This document shows, one piece after another, positions 1-10,601 of a stretch of DNA of 64,000 nucleotides. Origin of the DNA: Rhytidiadelphus loreus (taxonomy: Eukaryota; Streptophyta; Bryopsida; Hypnales; Hylocomiaceae); NCBI GenBank assembly GCA_947034895.1, contig OX344762.1, positions 48,711,087-48,775,086 of the forward strand. Direction: 5' to 3'. The first letter of the stretch is position 1. Each line of letters starts with the position of its first letter. Made by a program: the position numbers and the translations under genes. The notes under the pieces are model-generated. The model worked only from the letters and a program-made list of their open reading frames with translations. It was not told where the DNA came from and ran no database searches.

Positions 1-1075
1 TGAGTCCTGATTAATTGATGCCTCATAAGAGCGGAAATTGTTCAAATCCGTCAGCTGTATAAATCCCTGGATCCCTCAGTGCTTATGATGCAGTTCCAAT
101 TGAAACGGCACTACATAATTTGCACGTTTTCATTTTCAGTAGAGATGGACTGGTTCAGACCGGAAAGGCAAAGTGCTTCGACACCCAAATGTTCTGGAGC
201 ATTGGATACATTCAACTCAGTGTCTACACTGATAACGAGCTCCCGTTAGGTTGTTGAGTTACGCTGCCACATCCACTGATTGAAGGCTCTATATCTACGC
301 AAGCTCAATATTTCGACGATCATCTATCCATGAGCACTCAAGATTATGGACTTCCATATGCACAGTATTAGTTTCTCACCCTGTATTGAACTCAAGATTA
401 ATTTTACGGCCTCGTAGACTTGTATTTCCATATTCAGAACCACCTTAGTCGATGAAAACATTCTCAAAACCCCTGTTTGAGACTGTCTAGCTGACCCTCT
501 GCACCTCACCATCATTCAATTTTATGGAATGAATCTAAATAGAATTAAAAAGCAGTCAGTGCAGAGAGGCTCCCACTTTGCTGCGCCTGGAGCTACCCTG
601 GGATTTCATGAAGTCCTCCCAAAATATGTATCCCTAGAAGGCATAAATAATTTACAGTACGTTGCTAATTAACATGACCTCGAAATCAATGTCACGTCGA
701 AGATAGAATATGCCTTGAATATGCACCACAAGAGCAAGTTACCTTAACAGCTGCAATATTTAGCTTAACAGAGCCTCTGCAATAGCTTGGACGCGCGGTT
801 CAATCTGTAGAATTGAATGTTTCCCGTTCACTGTACACAAGCTTGAAGACACTCGATCGATCTCGCTCAAAATCTATACATATAATATGAATATATCACT
901 GATTGAAGCTTCCTCACGGAATTGAAGCTGCTATTCAAGCAAATAGATAGATACTCAATAGATAGATCGATATCGATCGAACGAGCTAGTGACTAAGCCT
1001 CCGGATCGGAATTGAAGGCTGGGGACCGAAAATTGGAAAGCTAAGGATCCCAGAGACCCACCCAAACCATGATTC
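1..1075. repeat. Tandem-duplication unit 1: upstream tail of the FAH locus
   Basis: This stretch aligns by eye, in the same orientation, with 26319-27430, the region upstream of the intact fatty-acid hydroxylase gene. Shared landmarks include TCAGCTGTATAAATCCCTGG, CAGTGCAGAGAGGCTCCCA and GACACTCGATCGATCTC. The 780-1075 part also matches 16320-16617. No coding function is seen; a 63-codon open frame on the minus strand at 324-515 is not conserved in the other copies. The 26.3-kb copy carries a 151-bp insertion (26865-27015) that is absent here. The stretch ends abruptly at about 1075, where an unrelated repeat fragment begins. Confidence 0.85.
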
Positions 1076-1165
1076 ACGCCTCTGAAAAATATGTGCCCCT
1101 CTCGGAGTTGGCCCCAAGATATCCAGACTGCAAATCGGGGTGCTAATAGGCTTGTCTACCCCAAG
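1076..1165. repeat. Dispersed repeat fragment, AGGTAG-element family
   Basis: It carries CCTCTGAAAAATATGTGCCC and AGACTGCAAATC. The same order occurs inverted at 1545-1615 and, in the same orientation, at 33480-33545. It interrupts the alignment between unit-1 upstream sequence and unit-2 exon-2 sequence. It is a fragment without visible ends. Confidence 0.55.
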
Positions 1166-1249
1166 TGTAGTATCAAACTTTAAAAACAAATCGATCGATT
1201 TTAAAAAAAGCTTAAGAAAGTAAGTAAGGACTTCCCCCACGGCCGGCGC

Positions 1250-1345
1250 CTCAAGCAGATTGTTTTCGAACAGTACTCGGGGGCATTCTTTGCGCGTCAC
1301 AGGCTGATGCACCCAGTCGTCATAATCTGCTCCCACATGGCTCAT
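1250..1345 (-). pseudogene. FAH exon 2 copy (tandem-duplication unit 2), splice sites lost
   Basis: Read on the minus strand this encodes VGADYDDWVHQPVTRKECPR followed by VLFENNLLE. That is a clear copy of exon 2 of the intact hydroxylase at 25227-25319, with one extra codon. The flanking 1190-1445 also matches 25175-25409. The acceptor CAG|GTGGGC has become ATGAGC, and the donor GAG|GTGCCG has become GAG|GCGCCG, so neither splice site is usable. Exons 3-6 should lie at lower coordinates, but sequence from unit 1 is found there instead. A 151-codon frame (986-1441) runs through the fragment but fuses unrelated repeat sequence and is unlikely to be a protein. It is a truncated pseudogene. Confidence 0.85.
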
Positions 1346-1526
1346 GTCACCAGGGAAGAAAAAGTACAGTTCACAAACATCAGTACGTAGGGCCCAAATT
1401 CGAGGAATATTCACCAATTCAGTGAAATTTTTTCCTTGCAATTAATGTGTAGTTTACGTACTACAGTGTACTAATGCTAGTATGTAAATATTGATCTAAG
1501 TTTGTGTCAACTGACTGTCTGCTATA

Positions 1527-1937
1527 AGGTAGAACTACCCATTACCACCCTGATTCGCAATCTGACTATATTGGGGCCAACTTTAGGAAAGACACATATT
1601 TTTCAGAGGTGTGCTCTTGTTTCAGGAGTCAAACCCAAGTGGAATTATAATTTTTTGATAAAAACTGTAATTTCTGTGAATTTCTGAAGTGAAACTGCAC
1701 AACCGCCACTAGACTGGATTCATAAACGTCAACTTACAACTCAATACCGCTTTCCAATGTACCTAATAACACTTGAAGATTCACCAATCATTAATTGACA
1801 CGTTATCTTTTAATAGCATTAATAAATTATTGTTGTCAGAATCTGAAGTGGATTTGTATGTTTTTATGACGGAATTGGGATAAAGTTGTGGACCACGGAA
1901 TTGAATGACTGACGGATTTGGGCAATTCTACCTTACA
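1527..1937. mobile_element. MITE with AGGTAG...CTACCT ends in FAH-unit-2 intron 1
   Basis: The left end AAGGTAGAACTACCCATTACC and the right end (reverse complement AAGGTAGAATTGCCCAAATCC) form an imperfect inverted repeat. The flanks TCAACTGACTGTCTGCTAT and ACAGTAGAGCTGAAATTCAA match one continuous sequence at 25695-25735 in the intact hydroxylase intron, so that copy is the empty site. A TA target duplication fits best. The first 165 bp also match 33395-33566 on the opposite strand. No coding capacity is seen. A Tc1/mariner-like (Stowaway-type) origin is inferred only from the TA target and short ends. Confidence 0.7.
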
Positions 1938-1985
1938 GTAGAGCTGAAATTCAAAAGAATCTATTGCTGGTACGCCATAGGAAGA

Positions 1986-2340
1986 TTTCGTGACATTAGC
2001 CGAGGCTAATCCTTTGAGCAATAACCCCCACTTTAGCCCCTTTTTACTCGTAAAATCTTAGGTGTCCTTTGTTAATTGAATTTTAGACCCCCAAAATGCA
2101 CACCTTGGCCGGGCTAAAGTCTAAGACTTTAGTTCCAGCTAACATAGGTTGTACTATCTAGGGCTAATGTAATGTAGGTTAGTCCTAGCTAAATCTTCCT
2201 TTGTTAAATGGGTCTAATGTTGTTGTAATCAAGTGCTTCCATTATCCGGGGCTAAAGTCTTTGTTAGTGAAATGGCCTACGTGATGCTATTCATGGCTAA
2301 TAGCAGTTGCAATGGCATTGTGCCAAATGGACGAATAGGC
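1986..2340. repeat. Repeat rich in GGGCTAAAGTCT / GACTTTAG motifs
   Basis: Several versions of GGGGCTAAAG and its complement (CACTTTAGCCCC, GGGCTAAAGTCTAAGACTTTAG, CGGGGCTAAAGTC) are spread over about 350 bp. The same motif family recurs at 14870-15200. Such motifs are typical of subterminal or terminal repeats of plant DNA transposons; the exact ends are not resolved here. Confidence 0.45.
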
Positions 2341-5069
2341 AAAAAAAATAGTAGAACCAATAGCATTGGGCAGAGATTTAATAAGCTTTAATTAAAATAA
2401 AATTCATAATGGGTACAAAATACAAATGTCACTAGTTCTAATGTACCATTGTCTAGTGCCTAGTATGTAAAACACTAATCACTGCAACTACTCCTATTCC
2501 ACATTCACACCTCCTCTATATGATGGACTTGGTAACTCCAAGATTTGACTGAAATACCAAATTAAGATACGTTGCTGCAAACTAGCACATATATCGATGC
2601 AAACGAAGCCAAGTCTCACTGTAATTTAACTCTGCATGGTCCGGCAGATTTTCAGTACAACAGCAATATCAGTGCATCACCCAACAAATACATTTCAAGG
2701 CTAGTTTGAACTACAGAGGACTTGTAGGAGGATACCCAGCATAAAATACCCTAGAATTGCTGAGATTTGAAACCTAGGAAAGGAGCTATTGGATTCACGA
2801 ATAATGTCTGCCACAGCTTACTCTCCTTTCTTTATGTTCCTGCATGCTTCCTTGAGCCAACCCTCACTTATGTCAAGATTACTGACGAAAATACATGTTG
2901 GAATTAGATTAACTCAAGAAATAAATCTAATAGGTTAAAATATGTCACATGGACTCGAGGTCAGGGTTGTCTATCATGACGTGGCATTGGCTTTTTACGT
3001 CAGTATGTTCGTCAGGAACAGTCCGGACACATCCCGACACGTCCCGACACGTAAGGATCGTGTCAGCAATTTTTTTTTTTTTTTTTTCGCTTGACGGCCT
3101 GTTCATCGACTTAGATGGCCTGACGTTGGGGTTGGATCCGGACTTTTTGTCAGCATCACGTCCATCCAAACAGAACGTCGGGCTGACAACCTTGCTTGGG
3201 ATAATTGTAATGAAAATAAAAAATTGTGAAATGAGGTATGCGGGGATAATGACCAATAATGACAGACATGCCCAGCCTTGCAAGCTTTGTGGTGTTTGCC
3301 TTTTCTATCCCTGGCAACAACATATACCTCAGACACTTCAGTTCTTAAATTCTTACTTGTTAGGCTTCTCTTTCATAATTTAAAAATGATCATCTTGCAA
3401 TTTCAACCTTAATTCTTAAAAAACCAATGTTTGAAAATGAACAATTCAAATGGAGCCAAATTTTAATTACATCACGTGAACTGGTAAAGAACGTTGCATG
3501 CGTTGGTCAAAAAAACAATAAAATTGGATAAATGAAAATCCCACATGAACCTCTCCAAATTGGTAAACAACATGAGGCCGTTTGGTTAATTAAATCATTT
3601 ATTTCTGCTACAGAAAGAAATGCTTGATATCGATATATCATACCACTGGTGCCACTGGTAATTACCACATGCTGCTAGATGGAAGAGGATGAGGATCGAG
3701 TTGCTCTACACAATTCAATGTTGCAATTCTTATATCTTCTCTGCCAGCCAACCATTAGAATAGTGAGAGGAAGAATATTAAAAAAAAAAAGTCAGATTCC
3801 ACCTTAACTTGCATTGGAATAATCCCTGTGCACGTAGCTTGGCATCTACAAAAGTGGTATGCCTACTAATTTTGTCAAATAAATATATGTCTCTAAACTA
3901 TTCATACAAGAATCACAAAATACGCCATTGAAGATGCAAGCCCTGATTGAAATGCTATCATACATACCTTACTTGTGTAGCTTTCCTTGAGAGCGGCAAC
4001 TGTAAGGACCCCAGTTCTCAAATTCAGAACGCTTGTTCCTCCTTGAAACTCTTGTGCATTGAGAACATATATTAATGTAGTGGAGAAGACAATAGAGGAA
4101 AGTGGATCCACAAAATAAGGATGTCACTCCACAAAAAATTGCAATACACCTGCAAAAAGGCTCTATACTAAGGGAGAAAAAATTGGAGCCCTTCAGAAGA
4201 AAGACCAAAAAAGAATTTCAACCTTTCATCAAGAAGGGCAATACATTTAAGCTACATGGCTCTCAAATCGGTGTTCCAAACACCACTCACAACAAGCTTC
4301 TTGCTCCAGAAAAAATGGGTCACAACAAGCAAAGCGTTCTAGGGTTGCGAATAGAACCCATCAATACTAACCAAAACCTACAAAGTCTCTTCAATAATTT
4401 CATTTCCTAAATCGAGCACATTAAAATTACATGGCTAACACATCTACAGGAAACTTCAACAGGAAGACTCACCTCAAAATCCTCAACAAATCATTTGACC
4501 TTTGGCTTCCGAAACAACACCCTGAATCAAACCCTTGATGTCTGCTTGGCTTTGGTCCATCGATCCATTGTGTCCGCACCGGTTAACGGAGCACATGAAT
4601 GCGTGAGATTGGGAAATTCAAGCGAATGTTTCAATAACAACAAGATACATTTTTTGTCTCGCAGATTGTGCCCCAAGTCAAAGTCAAAGTCCATGGGTGT
4701 ACCACCACTAGTTTCTCACACATGCGGCTTCGGAGCCATCTGGAGCCAAGGCGCTAGATGAAACTCGTTGCCAAGAGCCGCTACGGGCGACTTTGCTAAA
4801 AATTCCGAAAACAAGGAGATGCTCTCTGCCACAGCGGAGCCAGGTAATAAATGACGCCCTGTGTAGCACTGTTCACACCTTATTCATCGATGGAGTTCAC
4901 CCCTAATAACTCAGCCTCTACAAAAGATGGATTCCAGGGACCACTCTAGGGACTTCGAGTAGCGCTTCTACACTCCAAGGACTACGTGAGGGGCTTTTAT
5001 GGTGCTCTCATTGTGCTCTTATAGTTTAGGGTCAGCTCTTGACTGAAGTTTAGTGTTGAGTGAAGTTTA
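2341..5069. other. Intergenic; no supported gene
   Basis: AT-rich sequence. There is a 19-base T run at 3069-3087 next to a short CCCGACACGT repeat (3036-3050). Open frames of 69-144 codons exist at 2945-3383 (both strands), 4102-4410 and 4495-4761, but none shows a recognisable domain or a conserved copy, and several overlap low-complexity runs. The segment 4240-4760 is less AT-rich and could belong to the Harbinger-type element that follows, but no terminal repeat was identified. Confidence 0.4.
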
Positions 5070-5116
5070 GTGTTAGTTTGGAATTCGTTGTTGCACATTC
5101 TTTTGAGGATTTGGAT

Positions 5117-5923
5117 GGCCCACCCACGCACATTGGCAAGCATGATGCTTGAGAGTGATGATAGTGCAGAGAGTTTGTCAAAGGAAGAGTTTGAAGGGGA
5201 TGGTTTTGAGGAACCCGTTGCTACTCAGACAGAGGTGCCTCCAACCGCTAGCTCCATTCTACCCTCGACATTACCCACAACTCCAGTTCCCACGCACCGT
5301 GAGTGGGGCAATGCTGAGACACAATACTTGTTGGACATGCTACGTGAGCACATTGTGGAATCGGGGTGGCAATCTTTTTGTGCCAAAAACTAGGCTGCAA
5401 TGCGTAACCGCTTGGTTGAACATTTTTCATTGGAAGCAAGTCGTCAGGCTGTCAGGGGGTGCATCTGAAGGACAAGTGGGGCAAAATGCAACAACAGTAT
5501 TTCCACCAGAAGAAGATTAATAATGTTTCTGGGGATAATTGTGGCCTTGCAAGGTGGACATGGTATAATGCCATGGATGCCATGCTAAGTGAGACAACAA
5601 AGGCAAATGGCATTCCTAGTGCAAATGACCAAGGAGCACCTGTCATTGGTACCGAGACTACACCAGAGGAAGCTCAAGTGAACGATGCTACAATTTGTGT
5701 TGGTAATTTGCCGAGAGTTCATGGAGCAGCTGTCAAACGTCGGAAGCTCAACAACGACATATCGAGTGCATTAGATCGCTTCACCGAATCATCTGCTCTG
5801 AAGATAGAGATAGCAATTCAACTTCAAAGAGACAACATGAAGTTTGAATTGGATGTTCTACAAGCAACGCAAGCTTTCCAAGAGCGTGTAGCGGCTTTAT
5901 TTGCAGATGTCATTTGTAGTTAG
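5117..5923 (+). pseudogene. Harbinger ORF1-like Myb/SANT DNA-binding protein, disrupted
   Basis: From ATG 5117 the frame gives an acidic, serine- and proline-rich N-terminus. It then enters a Myb/SANT-like trihelix: HREWGNAETQYLLDML, ESGWQSFCAKN, a TAG stop at 5391-5393, then AAMRNRLVEHF. A one-base frame change near 5457 is followed by HLKDKWGKMQQQYFHQKK and GLARWTWYNAMDAMLS. This order (W..., K.KWD.L...Y, W.WF..MD) is that of the plant Myb/SANT-like proteins (PF12776 type) encoded by PIF/Harbinger elements. These proteins bind the element ends and help bring the transposase into the nucleus. The C-terminus has an ALDRF...KIEIAIQLQ helix. It lies opposite in direction to the transposase at 7426-8680, so the two are convergent parts of one decayed element. 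Confidence 0.75.
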
Positions 5924-7425
5924 CGGGCTGGAAAAGAACATATTCTAGAGTGAAAAAATTGTTTGTATTTTTAAATATGCAATAAAAGATATATATTTTT
6001 ATTGTAATTCCTTCTCTTCATTTCTATTTCATATTGTATATATACATTTGTCACCAACAATTGATGGTTCATTTGAAACGTATATTTATAAGTGCCTATA
6101 AAATTTTTAGAACTTCTACTTTTTTTTTTCCAAATTGTTTTATTACATATCAATCAACCATAATCTCTAACACCATTACTAGAAATGGAGTATATTGTAA
6201 ATTGCCTTGCATATAACAATAAAATAGTTTTTTACAATTGTTTTGGGCAAGCTCCTATAATCTTAGTTTTTACTGAAATTTTTTGAAATTTTTTCATAAG
6301 ATACATTAACTTATGAGATTTCCGGAAATATCATTTTTATTCCAATTGGTGCTTGGGAGCAAAAGTTATGCCACAATAACCTCAAAAAAGTTGGAGACCG
6401 GGCAACAAAAAAAATTCACAAATAATTGAAATAAAAATTTTAATATTTTTTTCTTATAGATTATATTTTCTTCTAAATGGGAAGCTTTGATTCATTCCAT
6501 TTATATTAGTGATGTGAAAGTTATGGAGTTTCTTGTTTTGGAGGCAATCATAGCAACTTCTTGAAAGAATTTTTTTTCTTCCACTTTGAATGCTAATATC
6601 TTTCAATCTACACGGTCAAACATTGCAATAATTTTATCATGTGATCTAAGACAAGTGTAGAATACGATCCTTTGGTTAGATTCTAAAAAATATTTTAAAA
6701 ATTTATTTCATAGGTGAACATTGCAAAAGTGATAGTTTTGAGTGGTTCTAGCAAAAAAAAGGCCTTGGGACTTTAGGGATTAAAATGAAGTTCACTATAT
6801 ATAAAACATTTAAAACATAGCCAGCTTTTATGTTCTCCAATCAATATTAAGATAATGATTCCATTTTTTTGTAAATTAAAAATCTTTAGTGATTAAAAGA
6901 AAGCTCTACATAAATTATAATCTTCATTTCGATAGGTGTCTAAAAATGAAAGTTCTGACACTACTTATCCAACAATGAATTAAAGGACCAACCAACAAGA
7001 AATCACAAAAGTTTTTTAATTTATCTTCATGTAAATGTGAGAGTAGTTGTGTTTATTTTCATAGAGAAACACACTTTAGAAGGCCTGGGTTTATAGGAAT
7101 TTAGTTCCATATGCAAAAAAGAACATTTTCAAAATTTTCTAGTCATAGCAATAGAAGTCACAAATCCTAATGTTTTTTGGTGTAATTATACCTCAAAGTT
7201 CCAAAGGTTCAATTGCATGAATTATTAAATTCAAGTATTGTACACTAACAAATTTCACTAATGAATTTTTGATATATAAAAAAAGGCAAAGATAATAATC
7301 ATAAAAGCAAAAAAAAAAAAAATGTACTCAATAATAGAAAAAAATTGTACAATTATAAAAAAATATGCATATATGAAAAATAAATGAAAACTACGGCATA
7401 AATATAAGTATATAGAACCTAGCAC
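5924..7425. other. AT-rich spacer between convergent Harbinger ORFs, with embedded repeat
   Basis: No gene is seen. About 6160-6800 resembles a dispersed repeat also found at 12550-13300, 13524-14850 and 18570-19740 (shared phrasing such as CTAGAAATGG, CAAGCTCCTATAATC, TTTAGGGATTAAAAT). The final GGGATTAA near 6775 looks like an eroded TTAA-type MITE end. The spacer of a PIF/Harbinger element is normally much shorter, so later insertions probably enlarged it. Confidence 0.45.
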
Positions 7426-8680
7426 CTACATGCTAGGGTTGCTTGCTAACCAAGCTCCATACAAAGCTCTACGCATACGTTCACCAACAAATTTTGCACC
7501 GTCACCATCATTTGGCAAACGTTGTGCACCACGATGCATGCCTGCAAATGGATCTGCTACTTGCCTAGGGATCTCTGGGGCTGGAAGCCTTTCACCATGC
7601 AACTCACAATAGTTATGCAACACGCAACACGCTATCGTAACAGTCCCGTACTTGTCAATATTGCCACCAAAGCTCTTGAGAATCCTCCACCAATTCTTTA
7701 GAGTGCCAAATGCATGTTCAATGACAATCCTACCTATATTAATAGAAGCATCAAACCTCTTTTGGTCACGGAATGCTAGATTTGCTGGCTTGTAACTCTT
7801 CAACAAGTACGAGCGACTTGGATAAGCTGAATCTCCAATCAAGTATGGCTTCACTTCTACACCTTTGACTACAATGGTAGGATTTGATAAAATTTGCCTC
7901 TGATGTAGATCATGGTACAAAGAAGACCACCAAAATTGCCCTGCATCATGGACCCTACCAGGTTGTCCTGCATAGACATTCAAAAAAATCCTATCCATAT
8001 TACAACCCCCCTGTAAAACAACACTATGGAATTTTTTCCTGTTGAAAAAGTCTGCAGCCATAGGTGTAAAGTGACTACTAGGGCGCCTTGCAAGAAAAAT
8101 GTGGGTCCCATTTATGGCTCCACAAATGTTAGGTAGCCGTAGAATTCCTAAATCTCTCCATAATGTCATACAGTCTATCTCCAGTCGGTGTATGAATGTA
8201 TGTGGTAAAAATATCGTGAACTCGACTACTTAAGACTCTACAAATTTTACCTGTGTATTTACGGATTGTAGATGCCTCACATCCGTACAAGTCATTCATC
8301 TTTTTACATAAATGACCACAAGCCAACCGATAAATTACCAATTTCACTTGCTTACGAATTGGTATGGGGGTCCGAACAAAGTAAGGGGCTCGAGACTGTA
8401 AAAACAGAGTCAACTCTAGCACTAGCTGCTCGAACGCCAAAAAGGACATCTGGAAAGTGTCAAAATACTTTTTATCAAGCATGTCATGGGACGTATGCTA
8501 CACATCATCTTCCACAACATCATGGTACACATATTGGTGAGGTTCCACCCACCAAAAACGTCCATCAAATCGTTGTAGCCATGCGGAAACTACTACAAAT
8601 GGCAACGCAGCTGCACCTATAGACAACTCTAAAAGATCTATCGGTGGTGGAAGGCGCCTTCGTCGAGGGAAAACTGCCAA
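7426..8680 (-). pseudogene. PIF/Harbinger DDE transposase, disrupted
   Basis: Reading from 8680 down, an N-terminal frame (RRRRLPPPIDLLELS) hits a TAG at 8498-8500. The same frame continues as MLDKKYFDTFQMSFLAFEQL, then RLACGHLCKKMNDLYGCEAS (helix-turn-helix-like) to DRLYDIM. A frameshift at about 8150 leads into RLPNICGAINGTHIFLARR, HDAGQFWWSSLY, YLIGDSAYPSRSYLL and RIVIEHAFGTLKNWWRIL. This is the DDE_Tnp_4 catalytic core of PIF/Harbinger. The second aspartate (GDSAYP) and the glutamate (IEHAFG) remain. The first aspartate, normally in GAIDGTHI, is asparagine. One stop, one frameshift and one missing catalytic residue indicate a dead transposase. ORF1 at 5117-5923 converges on it. Confidence 0.88.
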
Positions 8681-9548
8681 GAAAATGAAAAAAAAGAAGC
8701 TTGAAGAAGTAAATTTGCTTCATCTTCATCCAATGCCATAGCTAGCAAATTGCACTAATTAACAATGGAAATCACTTGGAAAACAAGTGAGTTTCCCACG
8801 TATTTAGCCTTTCTGGTAGAGACTCAACAAATCTCTAAGGCGGTGTGAAAAAAAACATGATTTATTGTTTTTAAGACATTTGAAAATTATATGTGGCAAT
8901 GATGGGGGGTTAAAGTTGATAATGCATGCATTACTAGATGAATTATTAGGCATCACATTTAATCCTCACCTAAACCTGGGCATTGTTTAAGGAATTTAGA
9001 ATTATTGGGCTTTCCATTAAGGTTCATCTAAACCGCTAATATTATTGAGCAACCCTCAAATTATTAAGCATCTCACTAAGACTTACGTAAATCACTAGAA
9101 TTATTGACCAACCCTTGAATTATTGTGCATTTCATTAAGACTTATGTCAATCACTAGCACTATTATTGAGCAACTCCCAAATTATTGGACATTCCATTAA
9201 TTCTCACCTAAACATGTTGAGTTATTGGATTAGCCCTTCACTTTAAAATTAAAAAACGAGAAAGAGTAACCACGCCCTGGAGGCATGGCACTCAAGCTTT
9301 TGAAAAGCTTCATGTGCGGCTAAGCTCCAGAGCCACAACAGTTGCACCCAGGCCTTACAACCCAAGAACATACCACCCCCCTCTCAGCTTGCCACCTGTC
9401 CCCCAATGAATGTCATCCTTGGATGCTGGCCCCCGCCAATGCTGCATGTGCGCGGCACTACTACTGCGAAGAATGCTCCGCCAATGTTTTTCCTTTGGGA
9501 GAAATTAGGGTTCCGGGGCAAGTGTAGTTTGGAATGAGATCTCGAATT
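8681..9548. other. Intergenic with short degenerate repeats
   Basis: No gene is supported. At 8935-9230 a loose repeat of about 60 bp recurs, with motifs such as ATTATTGAGCA, CATTAAGACTTA and AAATCACTAGAATTATTG. The 61-codon frame at 9342-9527 has no recognisable motif. One end of the Harbinger-type element should lie here or in 8680-9340, but no inverted partner was found near 4.5-5.1 kb. Confidence 0.4.
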
Positions 9549-9799
9549 AGGCTTCAAACAACTATCGGGAAAAAGCCCCCCATTGTTTCAGTATTGTTTC
9601 AAACTGTTCACAGTAGAGTATTGAAAGTATATTGTTGCAGTACTGCAACAGTATAGTTTAGATGCAAATGCAATCACCCTATTGCAACAATATTGTTGCA
9701 TATTGCTTGCAATTTTGACAGAGTATACTTTTAATACTCTAATGTGAACAGTTTGAAACAATATTGAAACAATATTGAAAGAAAGGGGAGGCTTCAAAC
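9549..9799. mobile_element. Fold-back MITE flanked by 11-bp direct repeat
   Basis: The left arm (about 9583-9634; ATTGTTTCARTATTGTTTCA, then ACTGTTCACA, AGAGTATT) is mirrored by the right arm at about 9721-9775, giving some 50 bp of near-complementary stem. The loop region has its own ATTGTTGCA/TGCAACA repeats. The sequence AGGCTTCAAAC occurs just outside each end (9549-9559 and 9789-9799). A direct repeat of 9-11 bp is typical of Mutator-like insertions. The outermost ends do not pair cleanly, so the class is tentative. Confidence 0.55.
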
Positions 9800-10601
9800 G
9801 TTGTTGCAAACGAATGAGTTTGGGATGACGGGTGTGTGACAAGTTACCGCCACTTTGAACATGATTGTCTCTTTTATTGTGCAAGCAACCAAATAATTGA
9901 ATAAAAAACCGCTTTGACTTGGTAAGGTAGAAAGATGTCAAAATTATTATTAGAGTTTTATTTATTTATTTGTATTATTTATTAGGATATTTATTGAAGA
10001 ATTTAATAAATAATTAGATAAAAAAAAATTAAATATATTATTTTTCAGAATATGAATTACACAATATTTTGTATTTAATCATTTGTATTTTCACTAGCTT
10101 GAATCCGTGTTGGACATGGGTAAGAAGTAGACAAAGTGCTCGACAAAGTGTTTCCATTCATAGTAAAAATAATTTATTCCCCCATTCAAAAAAATTCCAT
10201 TAATAAATAGAGAAAAACATTTTGATTATTAAATGTTATCTAATACACAAGTTAGGGATTAAACTAAGAAAATGAAGCTTAATAAGTTTAAGTTTTATCC
10301 CATTTTGAAATTTTGAAAAAATTAAAAAATTGAAAGGAATATTGCAATTGCAAAGCTCCAAGTGTCAAAATCCATGTGGGTTGATATTATATGTTTTTCA
10401 TTCTGCCATATTTTTATATAGCTAATTTAATCCTAGTCCCATATTTTTATATAGATACTATAAATGACCTATTCGGATTTAAATTTTTGTTATTTTTGGT
10501 GTTATTTTTGTGTATTTTTGCATGATTTGGATTATGTTTTGTTTAAATGATGTTCCAAATGGGTGATTTTGTATGATTAAATCATTTTTGTGTGTTTAAT
10601 T
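9800..10601. other. AT-rich intergenic sequence
   Basis: Long A/T runs, no open frame of note and no recognisable repeat end. A single CCTATTCGG near 10470 may be an outlying member of the motif array that starts at 10602. Confidence 0.4.

Noticed and set aside
986..1441. 151-codon minus-strand frame as a functional gene
   Set aside because: Only about 32 residues match FAH exon 2. The rest is repeat and duplicated noncoding sequence, and splice sites are lost.
2945..3383. Overlapping open frames of 112 and 144 codons on opposite strands
   Set aside because: Both run through the T19/A19 tract and the CCCGACACGT repeat. Neither has a domain or splice support.
4102..4410. 102-codon plus-strand frame as a gene
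   Set aside because: No start context, domain or copy elsewhere. It stays possible as part of the Harbinger element but is unsupported.
9342..9527. Small cysteine-containing peptide gene
   Set aside because: No signal peptide, and the cysteine spacing matches no family I know. Likely chance in a slightly GC-rich stretch.
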